Shown here: in pieces, positions 1 to 10,400 of the stretch
Layout of the letters: every line of letters begins with the position of its first letter
How positions within the stretch are numbered: position 1 is the stretch's first letter
DNA from: G942493375 sp942493375
GTDB taxonomy: Bacteria; Armatimonadota; UBA5829
DNA: 64,000 nt
Assembly (NCBI GenBank): GCA_942493375.1
Contig: OW818698.1
Span: 2,418,001 to 2,482,000, forward strand
Direction: 5' to 3'
Notes under the pieces: model-generated
Seen by the model: only the letters and a program-made list of their open reading frames with translations
What the model was told of the DNA's origin: nothing
The model's database searches: none
Program-made: the position numbers and the translations under genes

Positions 1-304
1 TGTTAGCTGCGTGGACTGCCAGGTCTCTCATAGAACGCAGAAGTCTGTGAACTTCGTTTAGTGCACCCTCTGCGGTCTTCACCATGTTAACAGCGTCTCC
101 GCCGTTTTTAATTGCCTGCTCTAAACCGCTGACCTGTGCCCGCAATTTTTCGGATATAACCAATCCTGCAGGGTCATCACCTGCACTATTGATTTTGAAA
201 CCTGTAGACAGGCGCTCAATGGTCTTCCCAAGTGCACCGTCTGACTCCGAAAGAGAACGATGAGCCGAAAGCGCTGATGGATTAAGGTTGATTCTAAGTC
301 CCAC
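1..304 (-). CDS. Flagellin, N-terminal part (runs off the window)
   Basis: Flagellin is the building block of the flagellar filament. Reading the minus strand from a GTG at 304 gives an open frame of 101 codons to the window edge. It begins M-GLRINLNPSALSAHRSL and continues with GKTIERLSTGFKINSAGDDP, then AGLVISEKLRAQ and NGGDAVNMVKTAEGAL. These are the classic conserved D0/D1 helices of flagellin N-termini, including the 'RLSTG..INSA.DDPAGL' signature. The start is fixed by a perfect AAGGAGG at 314-320, nine bases upstream, and by the match to known flagellin starts. Only the N-terminal third or less is visible. It is the only motility gene in the window, and a long leader (305 to about 500) precedes it. 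Identification is secure; which flagellin paralogue it is cannot be told. Confidence 0.93.
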   Translation of the reverse strand, partial: MGLRINLNPSALSAHRSLSESDGALGKTIERLSTGFKINSAGDDPAGLVISEKLRAQVSGLEQAIKNGGDAVNMVKTAEGALNEVHRLLRSMRDLAVHAAN

Positions 305-370
305 TGTAATACTCCTCCTTGGAGAAATACCACCTGTCCGCGTAATATCCGTATACTTCAGCGAACGGAA

Positions 371-497
371 GGTGTCGATTCGTCTATATCTAAGCTAGCG
401 CGGTATTTTGAAAAGTATCAATAACCAACTGGTTACTACCAACAAAATCCACTGGGGAAGAACACTCATTCTTCCCGTCATAAAACGTATCGACACC
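371..497 (-). ncRNA. Candidate structured 5' leader of the flagellin mRNA
   Basis: The 390-base gap between flagellin and its neighbour has no gene. Nine bases at 371-379 (ggtgtcgat) are exactly complementary to 489-497 and would close a roughly 127-nt domain. Inside lie an 8-bp perfect hairpin (455-462 with 469-476, 6-nt loop) and a small hairpin at 422-435 with a 4-nt loop. No U-run follows the 8-bp hairpin on either strand, so it is not an ordinary terminator. Flagellin mRNAs are often controlled in their leader (for example by CsrA), but I do not recognise a known riboswitch class here. The fold is seen by eye only; function is inference. Confidence 0.35.
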
Positions 498-640
498 ATC
501 TTTGCAGGACATTAGCATCTAGAGAAAATAATTAGAATACGGGGATAAAATAGAGGAATGTACGGAATGCGTAGACACTACGAAGTCTTGCACAAGCATA
601 GTAACGTATATCAGAGCCTATGTACTTTATGATTTAGAAT

Positions 641-674
641 GCCCTACAGGTGGAGAAAAAACCACCTGCAGGGC
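641..674 (-). terminator. Hairpin terminator after the 696-2366 gene
   Basis: A 13-bp stem with one mismatch (641-653 with 662-674) and an A-rich/U-rich 8-base loop lies 22 bases past the stop codon of the upstream minus-strand gene. Only a short ATTCT follows on the minus strand, so the U-tract is weak. Confidence 0.6.
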
Positions 675-695
675 AAAAAGAAGTGATAAATACTA

Positions 696-2366
696 CTACC
701 TGGCACTTATAAGCTTTACACCGCGCCAAATACCTCCAACACCTATTGTATTTTTGACTTTGACAGCGATAACATTGACCTGGCCTGGTTTTAGTTGCTT
801 AGTTACATCAATTGTGAATCTCTCAATGTAGCTGATATCGGGTTCCTTATCATGGACTCCGGCTAGTTTGCCATTGACATATACATAAGCCCCTTCATCC
901 ACAGCCCCAAATGCCAGATAAAGTTTCTTTCCCCGAGAAACATTCGGAGTATTGAATTTAACTCTATACCACCCATAGGTACTGAGATTTGCAAATCCCT
1001 GCTGGTCCCATATTTCTCGAATCTCAATTGTAGGCCATGCTGAATCGTCATAGTTAGTCATGGAATATCCGGCTTTGGTGCCCTTGTCGGATGGATCGGG
1101 AAGAAATTTCCAGTTTAGAGGCAGGTCTGCTATATCATCATAGCTTGCCCACATATCCCCAAATACCTTGGAGTCTTCAGTTTCGCCCAAATCTTTAGCA
1201 GTAAAATTAACACCTGAACGTCCCATTGTCCGCTTTGCAGGAACAGGAATGACGCCAACTTTGGTTCTGGCAAGAGCTTCGATATAACCGGTAGGAATTG
1301 GCTTGTATTCCCATTTACCGGTAGAATCATAGACCATTACCTGTCGATTCCAGACATCAAACGACTCAGCCCACATCCACACATATTCATCCGTATATCG
1401 CAATGAATTATTAGCTGCATAGGCGACTTCATCCGGAACATAATAGTTGAGGGTGATGTCGTCCACGTTGAATGATTTACGACCAATAGTAGGATTTCCA
1501 GCCATCTGATCCGGCCAGAATGAGAAACCTACCTGCACGTGTTTACGATAAGCTGATGGAAATGCGCTATGTGGTGCAGTTGCAACCATCTTGGCTCTGC
1601 CTTCGGCATATTGTTTCTCGGTCCGGTAGCCATATGCCTGTTCGAACCCATCGACGATCTTGAAACCGGGTTTAGCATTCTTAATCATGCCATCTACAAA
1701 AGCCGGCATCATCCCACACCAACCTTTTAGATTTCTGGGATAACCGGCTACTGAAGGTCCGAAGTAGAACAGTAGTGTAATATTGGGGTATTCTTCATTC
1801 ATTGCCTCGACTATTTGTCCGGCAACTTTCTGCACTTGCTTTTCATACTCTTCAGGCGTTTTATTCTCATGCTGCTTCAATGTTTCGAAATTGAAAGGTG
1901 AAGGGCCTTCATAACACTCCGGATCAAACTTCATTCCTTTCATACCTGCCTGCTTAGCAGCTCTTGCCAGAGCCCGCCAGTTGGCAATCATATCCCTGCA
2001 TGAGGCATCGTCAAACCAATCGAAAGTCCCATCGTTGCCGGATTCAACCCCAATGAAGTTGTCGGTGAACCGCCCGAACTTCGTTGCTTTGACATTCTCA
2101 ACATATTTAGCCAGATCGCCTTGTTGATTGCGCATATTTGGGAAAAACGGATAGAAATAACCGAATATCAACCCATCATACGGAATTTTTTCCATATCCT
2201 GTATATGTTCGCGGATATATGCTGCATCAGGCATATGCCAACCACTGGCAATGAACTTCTTGCCTTTTGCAGAAGGTTTGAAAGCTGCCTGGCTGGAAAC
2301 AGCAGAAATAGTCATAAGGATAACAACTATCAGGACAATGTACATTTTAAAATTCAGGAATCGCAT
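696..2366 (-). CDS. Secreted TIM-barrel-like putative glycoside hydrolase, paralogue 1
   Basis: A 556-residue exported protein. Residues 1-27 form a signal peptide (hydrophobic run, cleavage near SSQA-AF). The body looks like a (beta/alpha)8 hydrolase: GWHMPD near the start, then MKFDPECYEG, LLFYFGPSV, DGFEQAYGYR and VWMWAES, each ending a predicted strand with acidic residues. The last 110 residues match the sugar-binding jelly-roll of GH2-type enzymes (LYLAFGAVDEGAYVYVNGKL, then GVGGIWRGVKL). It is about three quarters identical by eye to its neighbour at 2422-4089, 55 bases upstream on the same strand, so the pair is a tandem duplication and probably one transcript. The D-x-E-x-YEG motif recurs in the 16945-18546 protein. 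Substrate is unknown; export and a glycan role are well supported, the catalytic residues are inferred. Confidence 0.75.
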   Translation of the reverse strand: MRFLNFKMYIVLIVVILMTISAVSSQAAFKPSAKGKKFIASGWHMPDAAYIREHIQDMEKIPYDGLIFGYFYPFFPNMRNQQGDLAKYVENVKATKFGRFTDNFIGVESGNDGTFDWFDDASCRDMIANWRALARAAKQAGMKGMKFDPECYEGPSPFNFETLKQHENKTPEEYEKQVQKVAGQIVEAMNEEYPNITLLFYFGPSVAGYPRNLKGWCGMMPAFVDGMIKNAKPGFKIVDGFEQAYGYRTEKQYAEGRAKMVATAPHSAFPSAYRKHVQVGFSFWPDQMAGNPTIGRKSFNVDDITLNYYVPDEVAYAANNSLRYTDEYVWMWAESFDVWNRQVMVYDSTGKWEYKPIPTGYIEALARTKVGVIPVPAKRTMGRSGVNFTAKDLGETEDSKVFGDMWASYDDIADLPLNWKFLPDPSDKGTKAGYSMTNYDDSAWPTIEIREIWDQQGFANLSTYGWYRVKFNTPNVSRGKKLYLAFGAVDEGAYVYVNGKLAGVHDKEPDISYIERFTIDVTKQLKPGQVNVIAVKVKNTIGVGGIWRGVKLISAR

Positions 2367-2421
2367 TTCTCATTTCTCCATTTCACAGTCATATTGAATC
2401 AAGTATACCGTGTAATTGTCA

Positions 2422-4089
2422 TCATTTGGCGCTGATTAGTTTTACTCCACGCCAGATCCCACCGACACCCATAGTGTTCTTTGCTTTTACAACAATCAGG
2501 TTTGTCTGACCAGGTTTAAGCTGTCTTGTGACATCGATTATAAATGTCTCTATGTAGCTGATATTGGGTTCCTTGTCGTGGATACCTGCCAGTTTTCCAT
2601 TGACATATACATAAGCACCTTCGTCTACTGCTCCAAATGCCAGATAAAGCTTTTTATCTGCAGGTACGTTTGGAGTATTAAATCTTATCCTATACCATGC
2701 AAAAGGAGTAATACCCGGGAATCCCTGTTGGTCCCAGATTTCGCGAATCTGGATTGTGGGCCAGGCTGAATCATCAAAGCTAGTCATATAGTAGCCAGCC
2801 TTAGTACCATTATCTGCCTGGTCCGGAAGGAATTTCCAGTTTAACGGCAGGTCTGCGATCTCATCATAACTTGTCCACAGGTCTTTGAAAATTATGGTAT
2901 CATCGGTTTCACCGAGGTATTTGGCATCAGCAGTAACGCTCCGGCGGCTCATTTTTCTTTTTGGAGGAACTGGAATAGTGCCAGTTCTGGCTCTGATCAG
3001 GGCTTCGATATATCCGGCAGGCAGTGGCTTGAACTGCATTTTACCCGGTGCATCATATACCATAATCGAGTTTTTCCAGACATTCAATGATTCCGCCCAC
3101 ATCCATACATATTCGTCAGCATATCGAAGCGCATTATTTGCAGCATATGCAACTTCATCCGGCACATAGTAGTTTGTAGTTATGTCATTGATATTGAACG
3201 ACCGTCGACCAATTTTAGGATCACCAGCCATTTGATCAGGCCAAAATGAGAATCCAACCTGAACATGCTTGCGGTAAGCAGCGGGATATGCGCTGTGTTT
3301 GGCGGTTTCAACCATTTTGGCTCTGGCTTCGGCATATTGTTGCTCGGTCCTGTATCCATACGCCTGCTCGAAACCGTCAATAATCTTGAAACCTGGTTTG
3401 GAAGACTTGATCAAGCCATCCACAAATGCAGGCATCATCCCACACCAGCCTTTGAGCTTCCTGGGATAATCTGCTACCGATGGTCCGAAGTAAAACAGGA
3501 GGGTAATATCGGGATATTCCTGATTGATGACTTCCATCAGTTGCGAAGCAACTTTCTGCACCTGCTGCTCATACTCCTCAGGTGATTTGGAATCGCGCAA
3601 CTTCAAGTCTTCATAATTGAATGGCGAGATGCCCTCATAACATTCCGGATCAAATTGCAGGCCTTTGAACCCAATCTGTTTTGCCGTCCTGACGAGAATA
3701 CGCCAGTTATCTATCATTTCGCGGCATTTAGCATCATCAAACCAATCGAAGTTTCCATCATTACCACACTGAGTTCCCATAAAGTTGTCTGTGAACTTTT
3801 CAAATTTGGTTGCTTTGACGTTTTCTATATAACTGGCCAGGACTGCCTGTTGACCTCTCATGCCCGGATAGAACGGGTAGAAGCGTCCATATATCAGGCC
3901 ATTGAATGGCAGTTTCTCCATGTCCCGGATATTCTCACGTATATAAGCCGGATCTGGCATATTCCATCCGCTGGCAATGAACTTCTTTCCTCTGGCTGAG
4001 GGTTTGAAAGCAGCATGGGAAGTATTACATAGGACTACTATGAACAATAATGTGACTGTGATGACTATTCGACAACTGGAAACTCGCAT
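2422..4089 (-). CDS. Secreted TIM-barrel-like putative glycoside hydrolase, paralogue 2
   Basis: A 555-residue paralogue of the downstream gene, with the same architecture: signal peptide (about 1-26, ending NTSHA-AF), a barrel domain carrying LQFDPECYEG, LLFYFGPSV and DGFEQAYGYR, and a C-terminal beta-sandwich (LYLAFGAVDEGAYVYVNGKL). GAGGAG sits 8-10 bases before the ATG. The two copies differ by scattered substitutions over their whole length with almost no indels, which suggests an old tandem duplication under continued selection. It is divergently placed from the DUF4838 gene at 4260, with a 170-base promoter region between. Exact activity is unknown. Confidence 0.75.
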   Translation of the reverse strand: MRVSSCRIVITVTLLFIVVLCNTSHAAFKPSARGKKFIASGWNMPDPAYIRENIRDMEKLPFNGLIYGRFYPFYPGMRGQQAVLASYIENVKATKFEKFTDNFMGTQCGNDGNFDWFDDAKCREMIDNWRILVRTAKQIGFKGLQFDPECYEGISPFNYEDLKLRDSKSPEEYEQQVQKVASQLMEVINQEYPDITLLFYFGPSVADYPRKLKGWCGMMPAFVDGLIKSSKPGFKIIDGFEQAYGYRTEQQYAEARAKMVETAKHSAYPAAYRKHVQVGFSFWPDQMAGDPKIGRRSFNINDITTNYYVPDEVAYAANNALRYADEYVWMWAESLNVWKNSIMVYDAPGKMQFKPLPAGYIEALIRARTGTIPVPPKRKMSRRSVTADAKYLGETDDTIIFKDLWTSYDEIADLPLNWKFLPDQADNGTKAGYYMTSFDDSAWPTIQIREIWDQQGFPGITPFAWYRIRFNTPNVPADKKLYLAFGAVDEGAYVYVNGKLAGIHDKEPNISYIETFIIDVTRQLKPGQTNLIVVKAKNTMGVGGIWRGVKLISAK

Positions 4090-4198
4090 AAAAACATCTC
4101 CTCAATCGTTTGTCTCCAACAATTCAATATTCACCAAACATCCGCGATTTCCTTCCGATCTGCTGTTACTCACCGATGTAATAGTAGATACTTCAAAA

Positions 4199-4227
4199 TT
4201 GACGCCCTACCCACCCCATGGTACACT
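4199..4227 (+). promoter_or_regulatory. Sigma70-type promoter for the 4260-16879 run
   Basis: TTGACG at 4199-4204 and TACACT at 4222-4227 are separated by 17 bases. Transcription would start near 4234, giving a short leader that contains GGAGG at 4246-4250 before the TTG start at 4260. Assigned from consensus match and position only. Confidence 0.5.
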
Positions 4228-4259
4228 ACAGACGAATATAAATCTGGAGGTTACAAGCT

Positions 4260-7200
4260 TTGCGAAAGGCATTTATCGGTTCATTACTAACAATAGCAGT
4301 ATTACTAGCATTATCTTTATCATCTCAAGCTTTGGAAATTTCGCTGTATTCCGGAGCTAAAAACCAGTTTTATCCTGACGGTTATAATGGTGTTGAAGAC
4401 GTAGAAGTACTCAGCAGCAGTCCAGATTCCAATACCGGTGGGAATTGGGATTTCATGATTGGACCTGATGGCAGTGGAGCACGAAGGTTGCTGCTGCGAT
4501 GGCGATTGGACAAGCTGGCGTCTTTATTCACATCAGGTAAATACGTTCCAGTTTCCGTGCGGATATTGATGAAAGAATGGTACAACGGAAAAGTTCCAAA
4601 CCAGCAGATCAATGTGTACCAGATACTTCAAGCAAACAAAGATTGGGTTGCTGGAACCGGCGGACCTTATAACTGGGACATACCTCAGGCTGGATCAGTT
4701 ACTTGGGGAGATAGCATTTCTGGCAGCAAAACATGGACTGGGGAACCTGGCTGTGGAAAATCCGGAGTTGATTATGATTCCAAACCGATGGCAATTATTT
4801 ATGCAAATAACAATCCCCGCAGGCCAAATCCTCATCACATGGTTTACATTGATGTTCCGATATCATTGATTAAAAGCTGGGCAATTAATCCTGAGAACAA
4901 CGCGGGGCTTTTATTGAAGGCTGTGGATGAAACCAAAGGGGATCTTTCGTATTTCTCTGCTTCCGAAAACCCCAAACTGGCAGCAGATCCGTATCCGAAG
5001 CTGCTCCTGTCATTTGTCGACAAGAGCAATATGGACACCAAAGCGAAATCATACATTGTAAAGTCCGGCAAGGCAGCATGTGTGATTGTACTGCCAGTGG
5101 ATGCTTCTGCAAGCGAACGTTTTGCAGCTAAAGAGCTGCAGGATCATATTAAGAGCATCACCGGAGCAGACCTGACTCAGATTCCTGAGAAGCTTTACAA
5201 TAAAAATCTTGGGGCTTATGTCAGTATTGGCAGAACAACATTGAGCAGGAAATATGTATCAGACAAACAATTCTCTGCATTGGGAGATGAAGGATATAGC
5301 ACATTTACCGATGACAGTAATACATATATAGTAGGCGGACGCAAACGTGGTTCGCTTTATGCTGTGTACGAGTTCCTTGAATCTGTGGGAGTGAGGTGGT
5401 ATTCTCCAGAGTGGACCGTGATACCGAAGACAGCAAACATCAAAATGCCGTCAATACCAACTGAATATAAGCCGTTGCTCAATTACAGAGACCAGTACTG
5501 GAACAACTCCCCTACACGTATATGGTATGCTCGAATGCGGCTAAATGGGGAGATCGCTGGAATACCTGATGAGATGGGTGGGTCATCGCGCACACTACTG
5601 GGTTGCCATTCTCTGGAACAACTGGCACCGGCAAAGGATCTCTTTGAAAAACATCCGGACTGGTTTGCGCTCAAAGAAAATGGCACTCGCAGCAAAACTG
5701 AATTCTGCCTGACAAATCTTGAACTGCGCAGCTATGTGCGGGATGAAGTCCTGGAAATGATAAAAGGCTCAAATGGCTGGGCGGAAGACATCTGGGTCGG
5801 CCAGATGGATGGGTCAGTGGATGGTTGTTTCTGTGAAAGGTGCACAGCTGAACGTAAAGCTCACGGTGGTAAGGACAGATGGTCAGCTAACATCATTCCT
5901 TTTGTAAATTATGTGGCAAATGCCGTCCGAGCGCAGTTCCCAGCAGTCAAAGTCAAGACCCTGGCTTACTCATATACAACAAAAGCACCTGACAACATGA
6001 AAGTAGCAGACAACGTAACCATCGAAATCTGCGGCAACTTCACCAGTAGTAATGACCCACACGCCAAAATCGTTAAAAAATGGTCGAAGATAGCAAAGAA
6101 TATCCAAGTCTACACCTATGCAGGTTCAAACTGCGGTTACTGGTGGCCATATCCGAACATACTGGATATGGGGATGCAGTATAACTGGGCACTACAAAAT
6201 GGGGTAACGGCCTTCTATGCCCAGGGGACAGCTTTCAGCAAGGGCTCAGGAATGGTTGACTTGCGAGCGTACCTGACAGCGAGGCTGGGCTGGGATCCAT
6301 CTAGAAATATCAAATCTGAAATCAATGACTTCTGCAATGGTTTCTATGGTCCAGGTGGTAAGTTTGTCTCTGAATATGTATTGTCTTACGCTGATTATGC
6401 AAAGAAGAATAAGCTCGATCTGAACTATATGTGGGGAGATGCGGATGCCTGGAAAAAGTGGATAACCAGAGACATTATGGTAAAGTCCGACGCTCTCTTC
6501 CAAAAAGCTCTGAATGCCACACGAAACAATCCTACCTATTATAAACATGTGCGCAGAGCTTATCTGGAAGTCCTTTGGGGCAGTGTTATGGTTAATTTGA
6601 ACAAGGAGCCTCAAATGACCGGGAATCAATATTCGCTCTTCCCTCCTGCCAAAGCACCTGAAATGCAGAAACGCGTTAAGCTTTACGCTGAAATAATGGC
6701 TGAAGCAGGTTATGATATGATGCAGGAATACGAACCTTACGTGCCCGGCAAGAGCCAGTTGGATATTATAGCGAAGGACTTCAAGGTATTCAAGCTTTCA
6801 AATGCAAAAACTGAAGTCTGGGCAGTACCGTCTCTCGGTGGTCGAATAGTAAGGTGGAACATCCCTGCTCTGGGCGGTAATATTCTGAAATTGAGTGGTG
6901 GCTCCAATCCCTATTCAGCGGGCTATGAAGAACTGGGCAGCGTTCCGGTAATGAATGCAGACTTTAAAATGGAATCGTCCACTAATCATACTCTGGTAAT
7001 GAAAGCCGTAATGGAAGAGGGTATAGAAGCCACCAGGACGCTGACTCTGGACAAGAATAAGCCCCTGCTTACTATCAGCACTATATATAAGAATGTATCA
7101 GACAAGCAGATAAAACTCAATATAAGGACACGTCCGGAGCTGCTTTTTAAGCTGTTTAAGGACTTCCAATTCTACACTAACGACAAAGATGGCAAATGGA

Positions 7201-7484
7201 CTGCACACGATCTGTGGTCAAAACCTGGCCCGGATGGATGGGCATACTACGAAACACCTGGAATGGCTAAACCAGCCTGGATACTGGCAAACAAGACTAA
7301 GAATGTTGGGTTGATTAATAGTTTTGATGCTTCAGCCATTAAGACTCTGTATACTTATTATGGATCGAGTTATGGTGGGATCAACATGGAAATCTGGGGA
7401 CATGACGTAGTCCTGGAACCCAACCAGACCTGGAAACTGGAGAACTCGTTTGAAGCAGTAACAGACCTGAACGGGAAATTATGA
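4260..7484 (+). CDS. Secreted DUF4838 protein with DNRLRE-like N-domain and GH67N-like domain
   Basis: A 1074-residue exported protein. The start is TTG at 4260, set by GGAGG nine bases upstream and by the signal peptide that follows (MRKAFIGSLLTIAVLLALS.., cleavage near SQA-LE). Residues about 25-250 resemble DNRLRE-type beta-sandwiches (YSGAKNQFYPDGYNG; RRLLLRWRLDKL). Residues about 265-400 resemble the N-terminal domain of GH67 alpha-glucuronidases (SERFAAKELQDHIKSITGAD; RGSLYAVYEFLESVGVRWYSP). Residues about 400-680 are the DUF4838 core, including LLGCHSLEQL, HPDWFAL and the cysteine-rich DGCFCERCTAE. A C-terminal sandwich follows (from about 820). DUF4838 proteins occur in polysaccharide-degrading bacteria; enzymatic proof is lacking. 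First gene of a seven-gene plus-strand run. Confidence 0.85.
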   Translation: MRKAFIGSLLTIAVLLALSLSSQALEISLYSGAKNQFYPDGYNGVEDVEVLSSSPDSNTGGNWDFMIGPDGSGARRLLLRWRLDKLASLFTSGKYVPVSVRILMKEWYNGKVPNQQINVYQILQANKDWVAGTGGPYNWDIPQAGSVTWGDSISGSKTWTGEPGCGKSGVDYDSKPMAIIYANNNPRRPNPHHMVYIDVPISLIKSWAINPENNAGLLLKAVDETKGDLSYFSASENPKLAADPYPKLLLSFVDKSNMDTKAKSYIVKSGKAACVIVLPVDASASERFAAKELQDHIKSITGADLTQIPEKLYNKNLGAYVSIGRTTLSRKYVSDKQFSALGDEGYSTFTDDSNTYIVGGRKRGSLYAVYEFLESVGVRWYSPEWTVIPKTANIKMPSIPTEYKPLLNYRDQYWNNSPTRIWYARMRLNGEIAGIPDEMGGSSRTLLGCHSLEQLAPAKDLFEKHPDWFALKENGTRSKTEFCLTNLELRSYVRDEVLEMIKGSNGWAEDIWVGQMDGSVDGCFCERCTAERKAHGGKDRWSANIIPFVNYVANAVRAQFPAVKVKTLAYSYTTKAPDNMKVADNVTIEICGNFTSSNDPHAKIVKKWSKIAKNIQVYTYAGSNCGYWWPYPNILDMGMQYNWALQNGVTAFYAQGTAFSKGSGMVDLRAYLTARLGWDPSRNIKSEINDFCNGFYGPGGKFVSEYVLSYADYAKKNKLDLNYMWGDADAWKKWITRDIMVKSDALFQKALNATRNNPTYYKHVRRAYLEVLWGSVMVNLNKEPQMTGNQYSLFPPAKAPEMQKRVKLYAEIMAEAGYDMMQEYEPYVPGKSQLDIIAKDFKVFKLSNAKTEVWAVPSLGGRIVRWNIPALGGNILKLSGGSNPYSAGYEELGSVPVMNADFKMESSTNHTLVMKAVMEEGIEATRTLTLDKNKPLLTISTIYKNVSDKQIKLNIRTRPELLFKLFKDFQFYTNDKDGKWTAHDLWSKPGPDGWAYYETPGMAKPAWILANKTKNVGLINSFDASAIKTLYTYYGSSYGGINMEIWGHDVVLEPNQTWKLENSFEAVTDLNGKL

Positions 7485-7491
7485 ATTATGA

Positions 7492-10400
7492 ATGATGAAG
7501 GGAATTGAGTTTGCAGTTACTATGAATAATAATGCCAACCTATATACATTGATAACAATACTTGCGTTAGGTCTGACAACCATTGTGCCGGGAACATGCG
7601 CCAAAGCACAGAATACTGTGATTGTGTTTTCTGGTAATGCTCCCAAGGTGTATCTGGATATATCCAATACATCGGGTGTAGATCAGGCTGTTGACGATTT
7701 GCAGCGATGCTTTATGGAAATGACCGGAGTTGCATTGCCGACTAATCCGCAACCCCGGTTTTTCAACCCGACAAGCAGTGATACTCTGAGAGTTCAGTGC
7801 AGGATTGCCAAAATCATGGATGATTCGGATATTGCAAGCGACAATGCTACAGTGTCATTGTTACTCAGCCCTGTGACATCATTTACCGGTGGACCATTCA
7901 GTGTTGCAGGTGAGAAGATTTCGTGGGACTGTACCTGGCACAAGAACAGGAAGCAGCTTGAACTTAGGCTGGTTATTGCGAAGGATGCATACTACGGTCC
8001 GGGTTACGGTCCTTATACGTTCAAACGATTGCTGGTTGAGGGTTTGGACCTGAGCAGCAATACAAACCTGCAGTTGGCGCTGGAAATGCGGAGTTCAAAT
8101 GGAGAGGATATCCGCGGCGGGTATTCTATTGACGGTACCAACTGGATATACACTGACTGGTTCGATCCTACAAAAGCTGGAACTGATAACAGTGCACCAG
8201 GTGAATCAGATAAGAATGGCGTGCAGGCGTGGACATCTGACTGGCAGTCGAGATGGAAGAACAAGACTGCAGCATTCGTCACCGGATATGCTCCTACAGG
8301 TCGAGTTACAAAAATCTGGATAAATAATCTCATAATCTCTCAAGCAGGCAAGACATTACTCAGCAACAACTTCACTGAACCTAAACAGCAGAAAGAGCTA
8401 TCGATAACTCCCAGCCAGGGGACTGTATCATTTGATGATCTTGGAGCACTTCTTGAACCGCAACAAAAGGGATATTATACGGTTGGCATAAGAGCAGACC
8501 ACTCTATCAATGCCATGACACTCATCCCTATCATGACTAGATTTAAGACTATGCCGAAAGGTATCACGTTACTGGACACCAATATTCAACAAGGGTTCGA
8601 GATTGTTGTCAGTAAAAAGCAGATTGTCCTGCAGGCCTATACTAACCTGGGACTTCAGAATGCTATATACACATTACTCGACCGCTGGGGCTGTAAATGG
8701 ATGATGCCCGGTAAGATAGGTGAGGTGATCCCAAAGCACAAACTCCTGTCGCTGGCTATTGGAACAATTACAAGCGCAAAAGGATATGACAATGGACCCG
8801 ACGGCTCGGGTTCCTGGTCCGGAGACAAGGATATACTGACCTGGTATAACCGCAATATAGGCGGTCGCAACCATTCACAGAGCTCTAATCATTACTGGCA
8901 TTATGCGATTTCACCTGCTAAATATTTCAAAGATCATCCGGAATGGTATGCACTAATTGGAGGTAAGAGAGTTCCTTCCCAACTCTGCACCTCTAACCCG
9001 GAAGTTATTGCAAAGATGATTGAAGTTGCCAAGGGTTACTTAAAAAGCCAACCCAATGCTGTGAGTTTCCCGATGGACCCTGAAGATACGATGGATTTCT
9101 GCCAGTGTGACAACTGCAGAACACAGGACCCGCCAGGCCGTGGATCGGATGGGCTTCCTCTTGTTACGGACAGAGTTATTACATTTTGTAATGCAGTAGC
9201 TGACGGAATCAAAGGTGAATTTCCGGACAGATACATAGGAGTTCTGGCATATAGCAATCACTTGATGCCTCCAGTAAATGTGAAGCCAGCTAAAAACATC
9301 ATTATAACAATCTGTAGAAGCAACAGCTGCAACCTGCATTTGTTACCGATTGCTGGCTGTCCGACTGCAAAAACATTCTATGATATCGTCCAGGGTTGGT
9401 CCAAAGTGACGAAGAATATCAATGTATATGAATATGATCCAATCTCCTGGATAGGTTCCCTACCCTGCCCCACTTATCTGGACCATGGTAAGGCTCTCAG
9501 ATTGTTGTTCCAAAAATATGGTGTGAAAGGTGGAGTGGTAGATAGAGTGCCATATACGATGGAAAGATCTCCCACTACCTACATCAACTATTACATGGAA
9601 CGACGGATGAAGACCGACCCTAACCGAAATCCGGATGTAGAACTGGCTAACATGTGCGCAGCTTTCTTCGGACCTGCTGGTAAGTGGATGAATATGTACT
9701 ACCGGGAACTCTCAGCGGCAACAAAATGCCTGCATCCTGGTAGGACGATGGTTGGAATGGGTCTATATAGATACGATGAGTTTTTCACTAAACAGATGAT
9801 TACCAATGCCCGCAGTTATATGAATAAGGCGCTGGTTGCAAGTGCTCGGAATCAACGGTATAAAGAGCGTATACAGTTTATTGAGCTTGGTCAGCAGTAT
9901 CTGGAAGCTTATCTGGATGGTGTTTGGAGTGCACAGGGCAAAGATCAGCAGAAATGCAACGCAGCTTTTGATCGGGCAGATATTATACTAGACAAGCTTG
10001 CAGCTATGAATGCTATCGATGCTCCGGATGCCCACTGGCGGATGCACTGTGCTCGAATGAAGACTCTGGCTGAGCATTTTGCTGATAAAATGGGATTTGT
10101 AAAAACATGGACTCTGTCTGGGCCTTTCGACAATGACAGGATGGATGCTGATTTTCAGACTGATAATATTGACCTATCAACTGCAGATAAGTCGAAATGG
10201 GTTGAATATACCAGTCCGGAAGGCATGCTTAACTTCGAGAATGCATTCAAAAGTGCAAAGAAAACATGGCGTTTGTCTTCTGCTTATGCTGCTGTGACCG
10301 TGGTTGCTCCACGTGCAGTGCAGGTCCAGTTCCGTATGGACAGCTTCTTTGCGTTTCGTATTTTCGTAAATGGTAAAGAAGTTTTCCATAGACCAGGACT

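Noticed and set aside
863..1330. Short minus-strand frames within the first barrel gene
   Set aside because: They are out-of-frame shadows of the 696-2366 gene.
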